Positions 31,201 to 45,500 of a stretch of DNA of 64,000 nt are shown here, one piece after another (within the stretch, counting starts at the first letter, position 1; each line of letters starts with the position of its first letter). The notes beneath the pieces were generated by a model. The model was not told where the DNA came from and did not search any database. It saw nothing but the letters and a program-made list of their open reading frames with translations. Made by a program: the position numbers and the translations under genes. The stretch is from Aricia agestis (taxonomy: Eukaryota; Arthropoda; Insecta; Lepidoptera; Lycaenidae): positions 4,156,501-4,220,500 of the forward strand of contig NC_056422.1 in NCBI RefSeq assembly GCF_905147365.1. Reading direction: 5' to 3'.

Positions 31201-32878
31201 ATGTAATATTTAAGTAGCAATATTTTAGGTCTCGAGACAGCGATAAGTAAATTTACGAATATCTACGTGCCTTCTAGGTGCTGGCAGAGGGTGAAGCGCT
31301 AGTCACACAGTCCAGCGAGCCACGCGTAGCTGAGTTGTCGAGGAGAGAGGGCCCGCCGCCGCATCGGTACCCCGAAGCACAGCTGTTCACGCTTTCGTGC
31401 AAAAAGGTTCGTACTAGAACTTAAATTCACCTTAAAACTATTTACCCCCTTGCTAATAAAATTATTTACAAAGCAAGTAACTAAGCAAGGTCTGTTTGTC
31501 TTTGTCTCGCACATTGGAATAGTCACATAGTCACAATATAAGTAATATGCTGTGTAATGTTTATTAGTTTGATTTTAGAAGGTATGCTTCTATTATAAAT
31601 TTGTTAATTATATAATAACTAGCTGTTGCCCGCGACTTCGTCCGCGTGGACTTCAGTTTATAGCGCGCGATGTCAACAAAATTGGTGTCAAAAGCTTTTA
31701 TAAAAAAACCCTGGTACCCCTTAAATCAATAGAGCTGTGCAGTGTGCACACAATAAGTATTTCATTTTTTTATATTAAACTTTATATTTTATGCCAAATT
31801 TTAAAGCTTATTTAGCCCTCCAATTACACAACTTTACCCATAAACTATTTATCATTGATAGATTTAAGGTTACGTCACACACAGATAAAGTACTGAGTTA
31901 TTTAATACCGTAGAATAGATATAACAATCGAAAAAAATCGAAACTTAAATGTAAGATGATACCACGTCTTATAGAAAGACTTTTGAGCAAGCGTCAGCGC
32001 GATGTAGAAGACTCACGGCGCCATCTATTATGAATTGTTGGAACTAACTTAATTTGAACAAATTTACGCATTTTCACCCCCTTACAACCCTTTTTTCCAG
32101 TAAAAAAGTAGCCTATGTCCTTTCTCAGGCTTTAGACTATCTGTATACAAAATTTCATTACAATCGGTTCGGAAGTTTTGGCGTTTGGCGTGAAAGCGAG
32201 ACTGACATACAGACAGACAGACAGACAGACAGAGATACTTTTGGCGTTTGGCGTGAAAGCGAGACTGACAGACAGACAGACAGAGATACTTTTGGCGTTT
32301 GGCGTGAAAGCGAGACTGACAGACAGACAGACAGACAGAGATACGTTCGCATTTATAATATTAGTATAGATTTTGTGCACACTGCACAGCTGTTTTTGGG
32401 TATTTTGATTAATTAAGGGCCGCGCTACACCGGAATAGCAGCGGCGAGGCGAGCACTTTCAGCGCTGCCATTCCGGTGTAGCGCGGCCCTAAGAGGGGTA
32501 CCACTTGCCAGGGTTTTAAAAAGTTTTTAAATTTGACAAATTTTGTTGACACCGCGCGCTATAAACTAAAGTCCACGCAGACGAAGTCGCGGGCAACAGC
32601 TAGTACATAAAATATGTTTCAGATTTTTGAAATTTTATTTTAATACACATCCAAGACCCAGGAACATTGAAAACTTTTTGTTCCGCCTGCGGGACTCGAA
32701 CCCAGGACCCCCGGGATGAGCGCTGGCCACGCGCAATGCGAATTCATTTTCATCGATATTTTCATGGAAATAAGATATTTTCCCACATCAAAATGTAGCC
32801 TATGTCCTTTCTCAGACTCTAGAATAACTGTGTACAAAATTTCATTGCAATCGGTTCAGTAGTTTTGGCGTGAAAGCA

Positions 32879-32913
<35 letters not shown>

Positions 32914-33471
32914 GATACTTTCGCATTTATAATATTAGTATGGATAGTATGGATTAGAAATGCAGTAGGAGTTCTATAAGATAAGATAGATTGATTATTA
33001 TTATACCAAGTGATTATATTATTAAACATAATATTCTAACGTATTAAAAACTATAAATAAAAACATACTAACAACTAATAAGTATGATTAGTTCTATGGT
33101 ACAATAAAGTAAAAAATAAAACGCCATCTGTTGAATCGTATTAGAACTAAAATGTTCATTGCGTCGATATATTTCTGGATTTTTTATAATATTATACATA
33201 TAAAATATGTTTAAGATTTTTGAAATTTTATTTTAATACACATCCAAGACCCAGGAACATTGAAAACTTTTTGTTCCGCCTGCGGGACTCGAACCCAGGA
33301 CCCCCGGGATGAGCGCTGGCCACGCGCAATGCGAATTCATTTTCATCGATATTTTCATGGAAATAAGATATTTTCCCACATCAAAATGTAGCCTATGTCC
33401 TTTCTCAGACTCTAGAATAACTGTGTACAAAATTTCATTGCAATCGGTTCAGTAGTTTTGGCGTGAAAGCA

Positions 33472-33506
<35 letters not shown>

Positions 33507-36500
33507 GATACTTTCGCATTTATAATATTAGTATGGATAATAAAAATCATTTTATATTCGTGAGTCGCGACGAAATGGGGACAGTATAGAGTATTATCTT
33601 AAGAGGGAACTTGTTGCTTCTTTTTTTAAATAAAATGAGAAAGTTATACTAATCTTGGCCATAAAGTGGTGTTTATCTTTTTATGAAAAATTAATTATTT
33701 GTATTTGTTTGTATAATATAGAAAGGCGAGTCAAACCTGGATTTATTGTCTCACGCGGACGGAGAGGCGGAGTCTGTGCGTGTGGAGGCGGCGTGCGCGC
33801 CGCACGTGTCGCGCGTGCGCCTCGACCCGCTCCGCCCGCCTGGCGACTGTGCGGCCAACACCAGGTATACTGTAACTATAGTTATCTACTACCAAACGAC
33901 ATAGTACTAGAGGTAAAGCCCGTTTAAAATATCTGTAGACTGTGCTAGTATGCGATAACTTGCTGGTGCCGTAATGTCGGAATCAAGTCTTAAGATATTC
34001 TGACTGTATATTGTAGTCCCATGAAAATAGAATTACACATCATAGACATTTTTGTATTATTTTATTTTATACATGTGTATTATTACGCAATTACGAATAG
34101 GAAAAATATAAACCTTAACTACCCATGACTAGCAAATTCATATGACGATTTAAATTGACCAGAATGTCTCTAGATATTTTTATAATACTTTTACAAGCAA
34201 TATTTTGTAAATTACCTTCTGTTTTGGACAGATTATGGCTACGACCGAACCATGAAGTCATGGTGAGAGTAACTCTATTCGACGGTATAGGCCGCGAGCT
34301 GCTAGACGAGTACGGACCCTCGGTATCGTGGGAGACTACGCCTGCGCACGCCGCCATCACGTACAAGTCCGCTGACAGACTGTTTGTAGAGACCAACCCA
34401 GAGTACTACCCGGTACCTGTACCGCTGTCTTACTATCAGGTATTAGTTAAGCTTAAATGTTTGTCTTCCTATGTTGTATGTAGACTAGAATCTTATTTTT
34501 TGATTTCAATGATACTAGTTAATAATCAGAATCTCATATCATATCATCATCATATAATCACATAAAAATAAGAATCAGGCCTTACTTTGCGGAAATCCAT
34601 AGCATAAATTTAGTTTGTTATTATTTTAAGCAATATTCCGCGAAATAAACCTCAACCTTTAAGTAAATGAGTGGGTCAAATACCATCACCACACAAGCAA
34701 TTGCAGGTACTTGCATGCGATTGTACTCATAGGCAGCGTGGGAGAGGAGGGAGGTGCTGTACGCATGCCTATGCGTACACTCACTCATTCTTACTCACTC
34801 ACTCAGGTTTATTTCGCGGAATATTGCTTAAAATAATAACAAACTAAATTTTAAATGATACTTATGCAAATACAAGGTCTGCTTGGTTTTGTCTGGCACT
34901 TTGGATATGTCACGTGACAGAGAAAGACATTCAATAATTATTATATGTGGTCTAAATATCTGTACTAATAAGAGACCGCCGATTCTACATAATACCATCA
35001 AAACAAAGCTCAGGCATAAAAAATACATTCTTTTATCAATAAAAATAGTGATAATAGCCCACTTCTTTGGATGCAGCATACACAGGAGTAATTTCATAGT
35101 GCCCATCAGAGCAGTGCATAGGAACACTCTCTGTCGTTACTGGAAACCTAGTGTCACAAATGGCTGTGCTTGTTCTTGCCAATTTTGAAAACAATATTTT
35201 GTTCAAATTATCCATTATATGTAAAATCTATATATTAATACGTGAGCCAAAGACTTTGTATCCCTTTTGACGAAAAATGGGGAATCGTAGGTGAATGAAA
35301 TTGTGCACAGTTATACTTTATATGGTGAAGGAGTGCATCAAGCTGATATTATTTTGAAATTATGCTTTTATCATACATTTTTTCACAAATAAAACATTAC
35401 ACACACTAGAACACACACACTAGGAAAAATTACAGATTTTTGAGTGACAAGCCTATACATACGTATTATACCCTTTTATTTCTGGTTGAAGTCTGTTGAC
35501 AACAAGTTGACAAATTGAAAATGGATTATAGTTTTTTTTATTGAATATTAGATACTATTAGACAATGCTTACACGGCCAGTCTGAGATCAGCTGAGTCCC
35601 AGAAACAAGAATTGAAAAAAATATGATAAAGTCAATATTTTATTACAAAATATAGGTAGTAGTTGTAATGTCGTTGAAACTAAGGTCGAATTTCGACCAT
35701 TGGGCGATCTCTAATTATTATAATTTTTTTATGTCTCTTACAGCTCGTAGAAGCAACGGATCAGTCAATCGGTTGGAGCGGTACCTTGAAGGCGTCTATA
35801 CCGGACGCCTCTGCCAGTATACAGGCCAAAGTTGTTGCGCCCTTACGATGTGATACGCTCAAAGTGAGTAGAATAATACTATAAATATCTTACCAAAAGA
35901 ATGTTTATAACAATTAACAAGTCAGAGGCTTTATCCATAATGGCGTTCGCTGCGTTGAGCGTGTGCCCGGCGCGGCTGCCCGGCGTGGGCGCCCGCCTGA
36001 CCGTCGCGGGTGGCCGCGACGGTCACCCGTCTCTCGCATTGGCCAGTATAATTTCGATCGCGCCGATACCTATGGATTTTTTATTGATATATTACCTAGC
36101 CAACAGACAACGACGCCGACGTGTACAAAGGCGTCAGCCAATCAGCCCATTTTTCATGTCTAGATTGTTGACCCGTCGCCCCGCGGGCGAGTCATCGCCG
36201 CACGCGCCGCGTGCGACGGCTGAACCGCCTCACGCAGCGTTAATCATGTATATGTAATAATCAATAATAATGGGTTGACATAAAATAAGCACGCCTCGCG
36301 GGTGGCCGCGCCGGGCGCACGCTTAACGCAGTGAACGCCCTTAATGTAGCTTTTTTAAAACAGGGATGAACAATAGTATGCTCTTAAGCATTTAAGAAAA
36401 TGCGTGGCGGCCGAAAAGGAAGATCTTCCGAACGAGCGAGATAGCATGTCAATTTTTGGTGTCACACAGCATTGTAGTAAATTATTTTATAATATTATAG

Positions 36501-39500
36501 TCGAACTTTATCATGTAATATGTATTGTGTGATGCTAAAAATAAATCCATTCTTATTCTTATTCATACTTGGTCAGGCCGAATCTCACTGACGTAATTTC
36601 AGACGTTGTAATATAATATTATCTTGTCGTGCTCAGAAAATTAATTGCGCGATGCATCATGCAAGATTGTGGCGCTAATTTGTGAATACTGCCACAAGCA
36701 TTACGGCAAAATGAATATAATGTATAGCATTTACCCAAAAGCAAATAACTGTTTCCATATGACCTAATAAGTTTTATCTGCGCTTACATTAAAAGAGCGA
36801 CTCTCTGCTTAAAAGCTATTCGTCTCGTAATAGGATTGTCAGTTACTATGAAATTTTTCTAAATTAAATATTTTCTTCAGGTCGACATAGCGTGGCAGGG
36901 AGAGAGTATACCAAACATCACCAGTGTAGAAGGCGGTAGTGGGCTATACTCTGTGGAGACGCCCAAAGGTGTCGCAGCATCTGTTGACGATGGACTGCTT
37001 AATGTGATCGTGCCAGCACCGGGGATGTATGATGTGGTCGTCACCGATAGATGTGTGAACGGAGAGAGGCAGGTTGTTGAGGTCAGTAGAGAAAGTACAA
37101 TATTAAAACGATAAAAAAAAAACTAGAATAATATAGTTTTCTTACTCCCTACGTTTCGTTTTCGTTTAAAAGTAGCCAAGTTATTGAAAATAAGAGAAGA
37201 TATTCGTAACAAAATGCCAAAATAGCAAATATTTTAGACCAGAAAATCATACATAATATTATACACATCAATACGAGAAATGGGTCCCAGAATCTGTTTT
37301 GCAAATTGTGATTGTTTATACGAGCACTATAAACATGCTATCAAGCTTTGCTAATTTCCCCTATTAAAAGGTTATCATTTGGAACCAATATAATAATGTT
37401 AGAAATCATTAATATCTCATGTTATTCACAGGTGAACGTAGAAGAAGTGATATACGTAGAGGTGCTAACGTCACGCGCGGTGGGCGTGGACAACTGCGTA
37501 TCCGCCCGCGTTGCGGCGCGCGGCGCGTCCGGCCGCGTACTGTACGCGTCACGGCCGCAGTGGCGCGTGTCGGGGCCGATTGCGGCACGCGCGGGCTTAC
37601 TATGCGGCGTACGAGAGGGCGTGGCCACTGTCAGCGCGGCGGTCGCGGGTGTGTGGAGCGAGGACGTTGAGGTGAGATAGATAGATGTTGTAGTCTCGTT
37701 CTCGTATTTTACAATGAGGGAAATCTCGCAGGATATAATTGACAACATAATTAAAAAATTTGTGATCTAACAAAACATTAAACTTAAAGTTTTTGTTTTT
37801 GCTAGGTCGGCCGTTACGCCTATAGTCCACCGACACTGCGAACTGCGAAACCAACGCGAAACAGCAATAGAGCGAGATGCAATATTACGCACTGTCGTGT
37901 GGCGGATGAGACAGTAAATCGGTTCGCTGCTGTTTCGCAGTTCGCAGCGTCGGTGGACTAGAGGCGTTAACACATGTTGAAGGGTGTGTAGAAACGTTAT
38001 AAAATTGTCTATACGGTTTATTTTTTAGCAAAAAAACTTTTCAACGCATAAAAAACATGGACACAACACCAACTTGCAATGTCTATATACTATGAGGAAT
38101 GACCTTACAAATACATAAGGTTTATTATTAGTAAGGAGTTATATCTTTTAGTTACATTATAATATCTATTTATTATACACAGGTGCACGTATTCCCCCCG
38201 CTGTCTGTGGAGCCGGCGCGCACGCGTTTGCCGCCCGGCGGGCGCGTGCAGCTGCGTGCGCGCGGCGGCCCGCCTTCGCATTTAGCTACGTTGACGTACC
38301 GAGCGGAGAAGCCGATACTTGATGTGAGTGGACTTGTATTTAAAGAGTAGTGTTGCCTCTTGGTATATTATGAATAATATCGCAGGCTTCGTCGTTTTCT
38401 TTTAAGAAGAAAATAGATTTCTTCAACTGAAAATTTGCATGTGTCTATAAAAGTACTTCCTTTATGTTAAAAATACCAAAAGGTATTTCTTAACACTCAA
38501 AGGCTGTAAAGCGTTACAAATAATATTTATTCATTTTCACAAGTTGCTGTTACAAGCCATTTTCTTACGGCCATTCCCAATATTCAATCTATCTCTAGTT
38601 TGACATGCAACCTATCGCAGCTAACATTGAATTGACATAAAATATATGTATCTAATGTCTAATATGAGTTATTCCTATCTCTAGTAGGGCAAAACCAGAG
38701 ATAGATCAAATATTGGGAACGGCCGTTAGACAACAATTCTGACACGTATCACTCTTGTCAACAGTATTATTTTTAAATCTAAAGAGGTAACACAATTCGG
38801 CCAAACACTTTATAATTACGTGAAATGATCTTTTGTATTTTGACTATTCCAAAACTCCCAATATTGCACTTACATTTATTTCTTCTTAAAAATACGACGT
38901 GCGTAAGGTACCGCTTCACGTTGTGTCATGGCCAACAATGATAGTAAAGTTGGCTGTATCATGCACAATCGACATCGATTATTATAAACAATCATAGACG
39001 AAAATGCGCCTCTCCACCCGAAGGTGGAGAGGCGCATTTTCTACGACGGATAAATACAAGCTTTTACGAATAAAAGCTTGTATTTATCCGTCGTTAGTAA
39101 TGTAGCGGGACTGCATATAAATACTGTATTATCAAGTTAATACATAACACACAGTCAACTCTAATCAATTTACTTGTAGTAACTTAATTATTCTAATTCA
39201 TTGGAGATTTTGACAGACTGCATGGAGTGTATGTCAACATTTTCATTAAATTTAATCTAAACAATCCTTAAATCCACTGAGTGCGACTCTTTTTATGACA
39301 AAACAATTTAGTAATATAACTAATTAATGCATACAAATTACCTTTGAAATTGTTCTGTATTTATATACCTTCCGTCAGGTATCATCAATGGGTAACGTGC
39401 ACGCGCTGGCAGTGGGCACGGGGCGTCTCAAGTTGATCGCCACGGATTTTAACAACGTCGAGCTCGCTAGCACTGAGGCGGAAATTGAGGTATTTCTATA

Positions 39501-42500
39501 CAGTACTCAGATTTAATCGTGACTTTTATTTTTTCAGTTACTGTGTATTATAATATAGTGGGTATGCCAGTAATTACTTGGCATAACCACACTGAACCGC
39601 TCGATACTGAAGCGGCTCTGAGATATTGGTGCGGTAATGGTGTAAACGGTAATGTCAGCATGCGTGATTTGCTGTTTATCGAATTGATGGATAAATCAGT
39701 GATAACTTTCGTTTAATGTGGTTTATTATACAAAAACACACATACACGTTACACGTGTATTAAAGTTTGATGACAATAGATTTACTTACGCGTTTTTCAA
39801 CAGGTGGTCGAAATAACGGACATAACGGTGATGGCGGCAACGCATACGTTATTAGTGGGTCGGCCAGCGCCGTTGTGGGTGGCGGCGGGCGGGCTACGCG
39901 CGGGGGCGCTCGGCGCGCTGGCCCCGCCCCCTCGCGTCACGTGGTCAGTGCGTGATCCGACTGCGGCGCGGCTGTACGTCTCGCATATTGATGGTGCGTA
40001 CAAAGTGGTAGCAATACGGAATTCAGCTGCATTGATATTGCATTAAATAGTAGGATCGAAGAACTACTAGTCATATTGTTTATCAATACTATGCACTTTA
40101 TAAATATTTATCTATTGCAGATCAACTGGAGAGATCTATCGTGGAGGGGCTCACAGTACGAGTTGTGCCACTGAAGCCTGGGGTCATTACAATTGACGTC
40201 AGAGTACGCAATTTGGGACAGGTAAACATATTTGTTTATTTATTTATTTATTTAACCATTAATTACAGGCATCTTGGCCATTTGAAATATATTGAGAAGT
40301 TAGAACTTAAAAATAAATAAGGTGCAAACAATTTTTCTTGCCTTAGGTTTTGTAGCCTTAGGTTGATAAATGATAATAATACTGATATCTCTTTAGCATG
40401 CTCTAGTCTAGATATTTAGGCTTGAAAGGTACCATTACATTCGTCTCGGTCGTAAGTCGATATATCAGTAGTTCTTTCTTAAATAGTTTTGATGAATTAT
40501 AATTAACCATTATGTTACAGATATCAGAAAGCAGATCTTGGGACAGTACGGTCGAGATTCTCGGCGTGTCCGACATCAAAACGTCGATCGAAGGTTCAGC
40601 AGGCGACATAGATAGCGGTGAACGTTTGGCGCTTGTAGTGGGAGCTTCAGTGCGTTTGAAATCCCTGCCTCGAGGCAACTGGGTGGCTTACCAAGATGGT
40701 GCCTTCGAGTTGAAGGAGAATGGTGAAGTGAGAGCCCTAAGACCAGGGTTCGGGATGATAGTTGTCAAGCATAAGGATGAGAGGAACGATATCTATAGAG
40801 AGACGGTGAGTTGTCTTTCTTTATATGCGTGTTTTTATGAAGTTATTTATTTATTTATATATATAACATGGAAAACTTACAGCTAAGTAATGTCGGTGGC
40901 AATTTTATGTATCATTATCAGAAAGCCAATTGCAAGTTTTCACCTCTAAGTAACAGATAAAATTATACATGATATTGTGAACGGTCTTAATTACATTATA
41001 TAGAAATGTTTCTTAAATAGGATACAATGCAAAAACAAGTACTTATAGCAAAAGGTTTAAACGATGGTATGGCCAAAAAACCAAAAAGAACAACATGCTA
41101 CTTACAATAAAATAAGTAATATGGTTTCAACTGATACAAATTTTAGGAAATCAAATTATCAAAAAATTTACAGCTCAACCTGTTTCTAATCGACGTTGCC
41201 TTTGTAGTGAATACGTCAAGATCATGATCCTGGCATAGCTTGTTGAAGTTGCGACTCACTCTCACAACATACGAATTTTGTCTGTAGTTAGTAGATGCTA
41301 TTGGTATAGCTATTGGTGGGTTGAACCTAGTGAATTTAGTGGGGACATTAATCTAGAATTTAGAAAGTAGTTGCGGACAGTCTAGCTCATTTGACATCGT
41401 CTTTAATTGGTGGGTTGAACCTAGTGAATTTAGTGGGGACATTAATCTAGAATTTAGAAAGTAGTTGCGGACAGTCTAGCTCATTTGACATCGTCTTTAA
41501 TTGGTGGGTTGAACCTAGTGAATTTAGTGGGGACATTAATCTAGAATTTAGAAAGTAGTTGCGGACAGTCTAGCTCATTTGACATCGTCTTTAATTGGTG
41601 GGTTGAACCTAGTGAATTTAGTGGGGACATTAATCTAGAATTTAGAAAGTAGTTGCGGACAGTCTAGCTCATTTGACATCGTCTTTAATTGGTGGGTTGA
41701 ACCTAGTGAATTTAGTGAGGACATTAATCTAGAATTTAGAAAGTAGTTGCGGACAGTCTAGCTCATTTGACATCGTCTTTAATTGGTGGGTTGAACCTAG
41801 TGAATTTAGTGAGGACATTAATCTAGAATTTAGAAAGTAGTTGCGGACAGTCTAGCTCATTTGACATCGTCTTTAATTGGTGGGTTGAACCTAGTGAATT
41901 TAGTGGGGACATTAATCTAGAATTTAGAAAGTAGTTGCGGACAGTCTAGCTCATTTGACATCGTCTTTAATTGGTGGGTTGAACCTAGTGAATTTAGTGG
42001 GGACATTAATCTAGAATTTAGAAAGTAGTTGCGGACAGTCTAGCTCATTTGACATCGTCTTTAATTGGTGGGTTGAACCTAGTGAATTTAGTGAGGACAT
42101 TAATCTAGAATTTAGAAAGTAGTTGCGGACAGTCTAGCTCATTTGACATCGTCTTTAATTGGTGGGTTGAACCTAGTGAATTTAGTGGGGACATTAATCT
42201 AGAATTTAGAAAGTAGTTGCGGACAGTCTAGCTCATTTGACATCGTCTTTAATTGGTGGGTTGAACCTAGTGAATTTAGTGAGGACATTAATCTAGAATT
42301 TAGAAAGTAGTTGCGGACAGTCTAGCTCATTTGACATCGTCTTTAATTGGTGGGTTGAACCTAGTGAATTTAGTGGGGACATTAATCTAGAATTTAGAAA
42401 GTAGTTGCGGACAGTCTAACTCATTTGACATCGTCTTTAATAGTAAAGTACAGTCAGCTATCATGCGTCGAGCTTTTAATGGTAGGATATGAAATTTCTT

Positions 42501-45500
42501 ACATAGGCTTAGATAGTTGTCCGAATGGTATGCTATTTTTTGATGATATATTTAATAAAATAATTATTGTTTTAAAGCAACAGTTTAGTCAAATATATAA
42601 CAATTAAATGTTTATTTCCAGTGTTATCTTTGTTATCAATCATGATATATTATTATGTTGCCTCAAAACATGACGTGTTCAGCACATACTGATTGTAAAG
42701 AAAATTGTTTCTTTGTGTGCAATTATTCGCATATTTTTAAAACAGTTAATTGTGTGCGGCTTGCAAATAGTATAGTGGACGTAACTAATTATGATGATCA
42801 GGGTTATTGCTAATTAACAGTATTAAAATATACGGTATTTTAATACTGTTAATTAGCAATAACCCTGATCATCATAATTAGTTACGTCCACTATACTATT
42901 TCTCTTCACTTCTCTATCGTATATACAATTAAAACGCGACATGATATATTTTACATAATACTGTAGCAGAATCTGCGTCACAGTATAATTTCAGTAGTGA
43001 GAAGTCTTCCGCTCATTTGAATATAATTCATCCCACAGGCTATTCACGTCGAAGTATCGGCACTATCGTACTGCACGGTTGAGGCGAGCGCGGACGAGCG
43101 TGCGGGCGCGGACGCCGTGCGTGTCGTGTTGCGGTCTGCGCTCGGGCGGCGCCTGCTCGGCCGCGCCCATATCGCCGCGGACACGCCCATCGTGGCCATC
43201 AATAGAACTGACCCTGGGTGAGCTGCTTAAGCAAAAAATAGTTTTTAATTATTGAAGATAAATCACGATTGCAGAGCACGTAGAGTCCGGGAGTTGACAA
43301 CTTTTTAAAAATAGTTTTAAGCGCTTTAGTTGTTTACAATAGTACCTGTAAATTAATATTTTATTCATTATTATGCCCAAGAATGAGTTTAAAGTTATTT
43401 TAAATACTGAATTCAAAATATGTCACAAAAACGCGGCATTATGGTCACGTGACGTGTGACGTCATCGTTCATGAAACAAAACAACCGTAGACAGAGCAAA
43501 AGTGAGTAAAAAACTCGGTGTTTCCGGTCGGCAACGCCGAGTGTGGACCAATCAGTAAGGCCCATTCACTACAGGACTGCCGTGCAGTCCTGCAGTGAAT
43601 GTGCCTCTTAAGACGTGTTTAACCTAACAACTGTCAATTTTGTTTGACACTGAACGATGACGTCGCTGCTTCAGATTGGCGTTTCCAATCACGTGACTTA
43701 CAGTTAATAAATAAAATTTTTGTCAACGTAAAATAAAATAAATCAATAATTATTTTTTCGATATTTGTATTGTTTTAGACTTTTTATCAATAAATCTATA
43801 AAATTTAATAATTATTTTAAAAAGTTTAAACATACTGTCAACTCCCGGATTTCCTACACTGGGCTACCGCTACTTGTCTTTTGACACGAAAAATATATAT
43901 AACTATGGCCTATGGTCACAGAATATATATTAGTAGTACCAACAGATTTCCCACTCGTGCAACCCGTTTAAAAAAATAACAACTCATGCTACGATACTAT
44001 AAAGTTCAAATTCCGACCGCGCAGTGCTAGGTGCCTACAATTATATTTGCCTACATGTGCGCTCTCTTTCTATCGCGTAAGAGGCACCCTTTCTGACGAA
44101 ATCAAGATTGTCACCTTTGAGAAAATAAAATAATCTTCTTTTAATTACTATAGCTACTACTAGCAAACTTTTTTATAGTAATAATCAAATAGTAACCCAA
44201 CGTATATATTATAATAGTTTTATATTCGATTATAGTGTAGGAGCTGGTCAGGAAATATTTTACAACTTAAACATAGTAACTTGTGTTTATTTATGTGTAG
44301 TATGCGGTTTGTTTGTAACAAATTAATTTATTTGCTATGTTTGTGTATTTTTTTTAAATCTTTTTTTGTATTTTAAAGTCTTAAATTACTTTATTGAAAT
44401 ATTTCTTTGACTTTTTTCAATTGTTCATATTTATCAGATTAATAACGATTATGTCACAGCGGTTAAATCAGTACGTAGATATATGCGACGAAAAAATCTT
44501 GCGCGCGCGTCACCGCTCGCTTGTGAGTCCCTTGTGATCTGCCCCTTTAAAGGGGTACTTACAGTTCGATACCTAAGCACGCGAGTGGGACAGGCCTGCT
44601 ATGGTTACATATGCTGCCCCTATTGAACGTGTTTCGTACGTATTTGAACGTATTATAATTGTATTGTTGTACGTGTACTTTTGATGTGTGTTACTCACGA
44701 CTGTTCTAATAGTCAAAGTTTCCCAAACTTACACTGTTATTACTATCTTGTGATTACAGCGCTGAGCCCAACGAGGTATTACTGACAGGCGTGGAGGCGG
44801 GCGGCGCGTATGTGCGCGTGACCGCAGCGGCGGGCGGCGCCAGCGTCGCCGACGAGTTGTATCTGGCCGCTGACGCGCGAACTGACAGAGTACTAGGTGA
44901 GTGCACAAAATTATAATATACTAGCTGTCCCGGCAAACGTTGATTTGCCATATAAATTATTTGTAGTTGTAATTTAGTTCTTTATTATTTTATTGAAGTG
45001 ACTAAATAAGTATGTCACCATGGCAACGTCCATCGCTATCCCATCGCACAAACAATGGTCGCCGTCAATCTCGAGTTGTAATAATTTACTATTATTTATT
45101 CAACAAATGCACTTATCAATATAAAAAGTAGATATGCTAGCCGATATTCGCGAAAATCGGTCGAGCCGTTTCAGAGGAGTTCAATTACGCACACCGTGAC
45201 ACGAGAATTTTTATATATTAGATATTGGCCTTTACGTATGTGTCAGCCGACTTACGGCGTATTGGTCTGTGTAACAGCTCTTTTCATGTCTGTGCAAACT
45301 GCAAGCCGATATGTGAACAGTGACGACAAGAGAAATAAGTGGTCCGTGGTCCGTGGATAGTACAGAACAGACTTTGAATATAAAATTAAGTGTCATAAAA
45401 TCATGTGTTGTGGATGTGTCACAAGGATGTGTTGGTTAGGCAGAAAAATAATATTTGTCCTGTATTTATATAATTTTTTCCCTGTACGGTGTATTTTATA

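Noticed and set aside
32640..33430. Two identical 65-codon minus-strand frames
   Set aside because: They are translations of the duplicated SINE-Helitron segment, not a conserved gene.
37348..37854. Minus-strand frames opposite NUP210 exon 17
   Set aside because: They are shadows of a GC-rich exon whose plus-strand reading has good splice sites and matching phase.
39519..39716. 65-codon frame in NUP210 intron 19
   Set aside because: No recognisable domain. It opens from intron sequence and no splice sites would join it in frame; left unassigned.
41312..42439. CRISPR-like repeat array
   Set aside because: The 94-bp units are contiguous with no unique spacers, inside a eukaryotic intron. It is a minisatellite.
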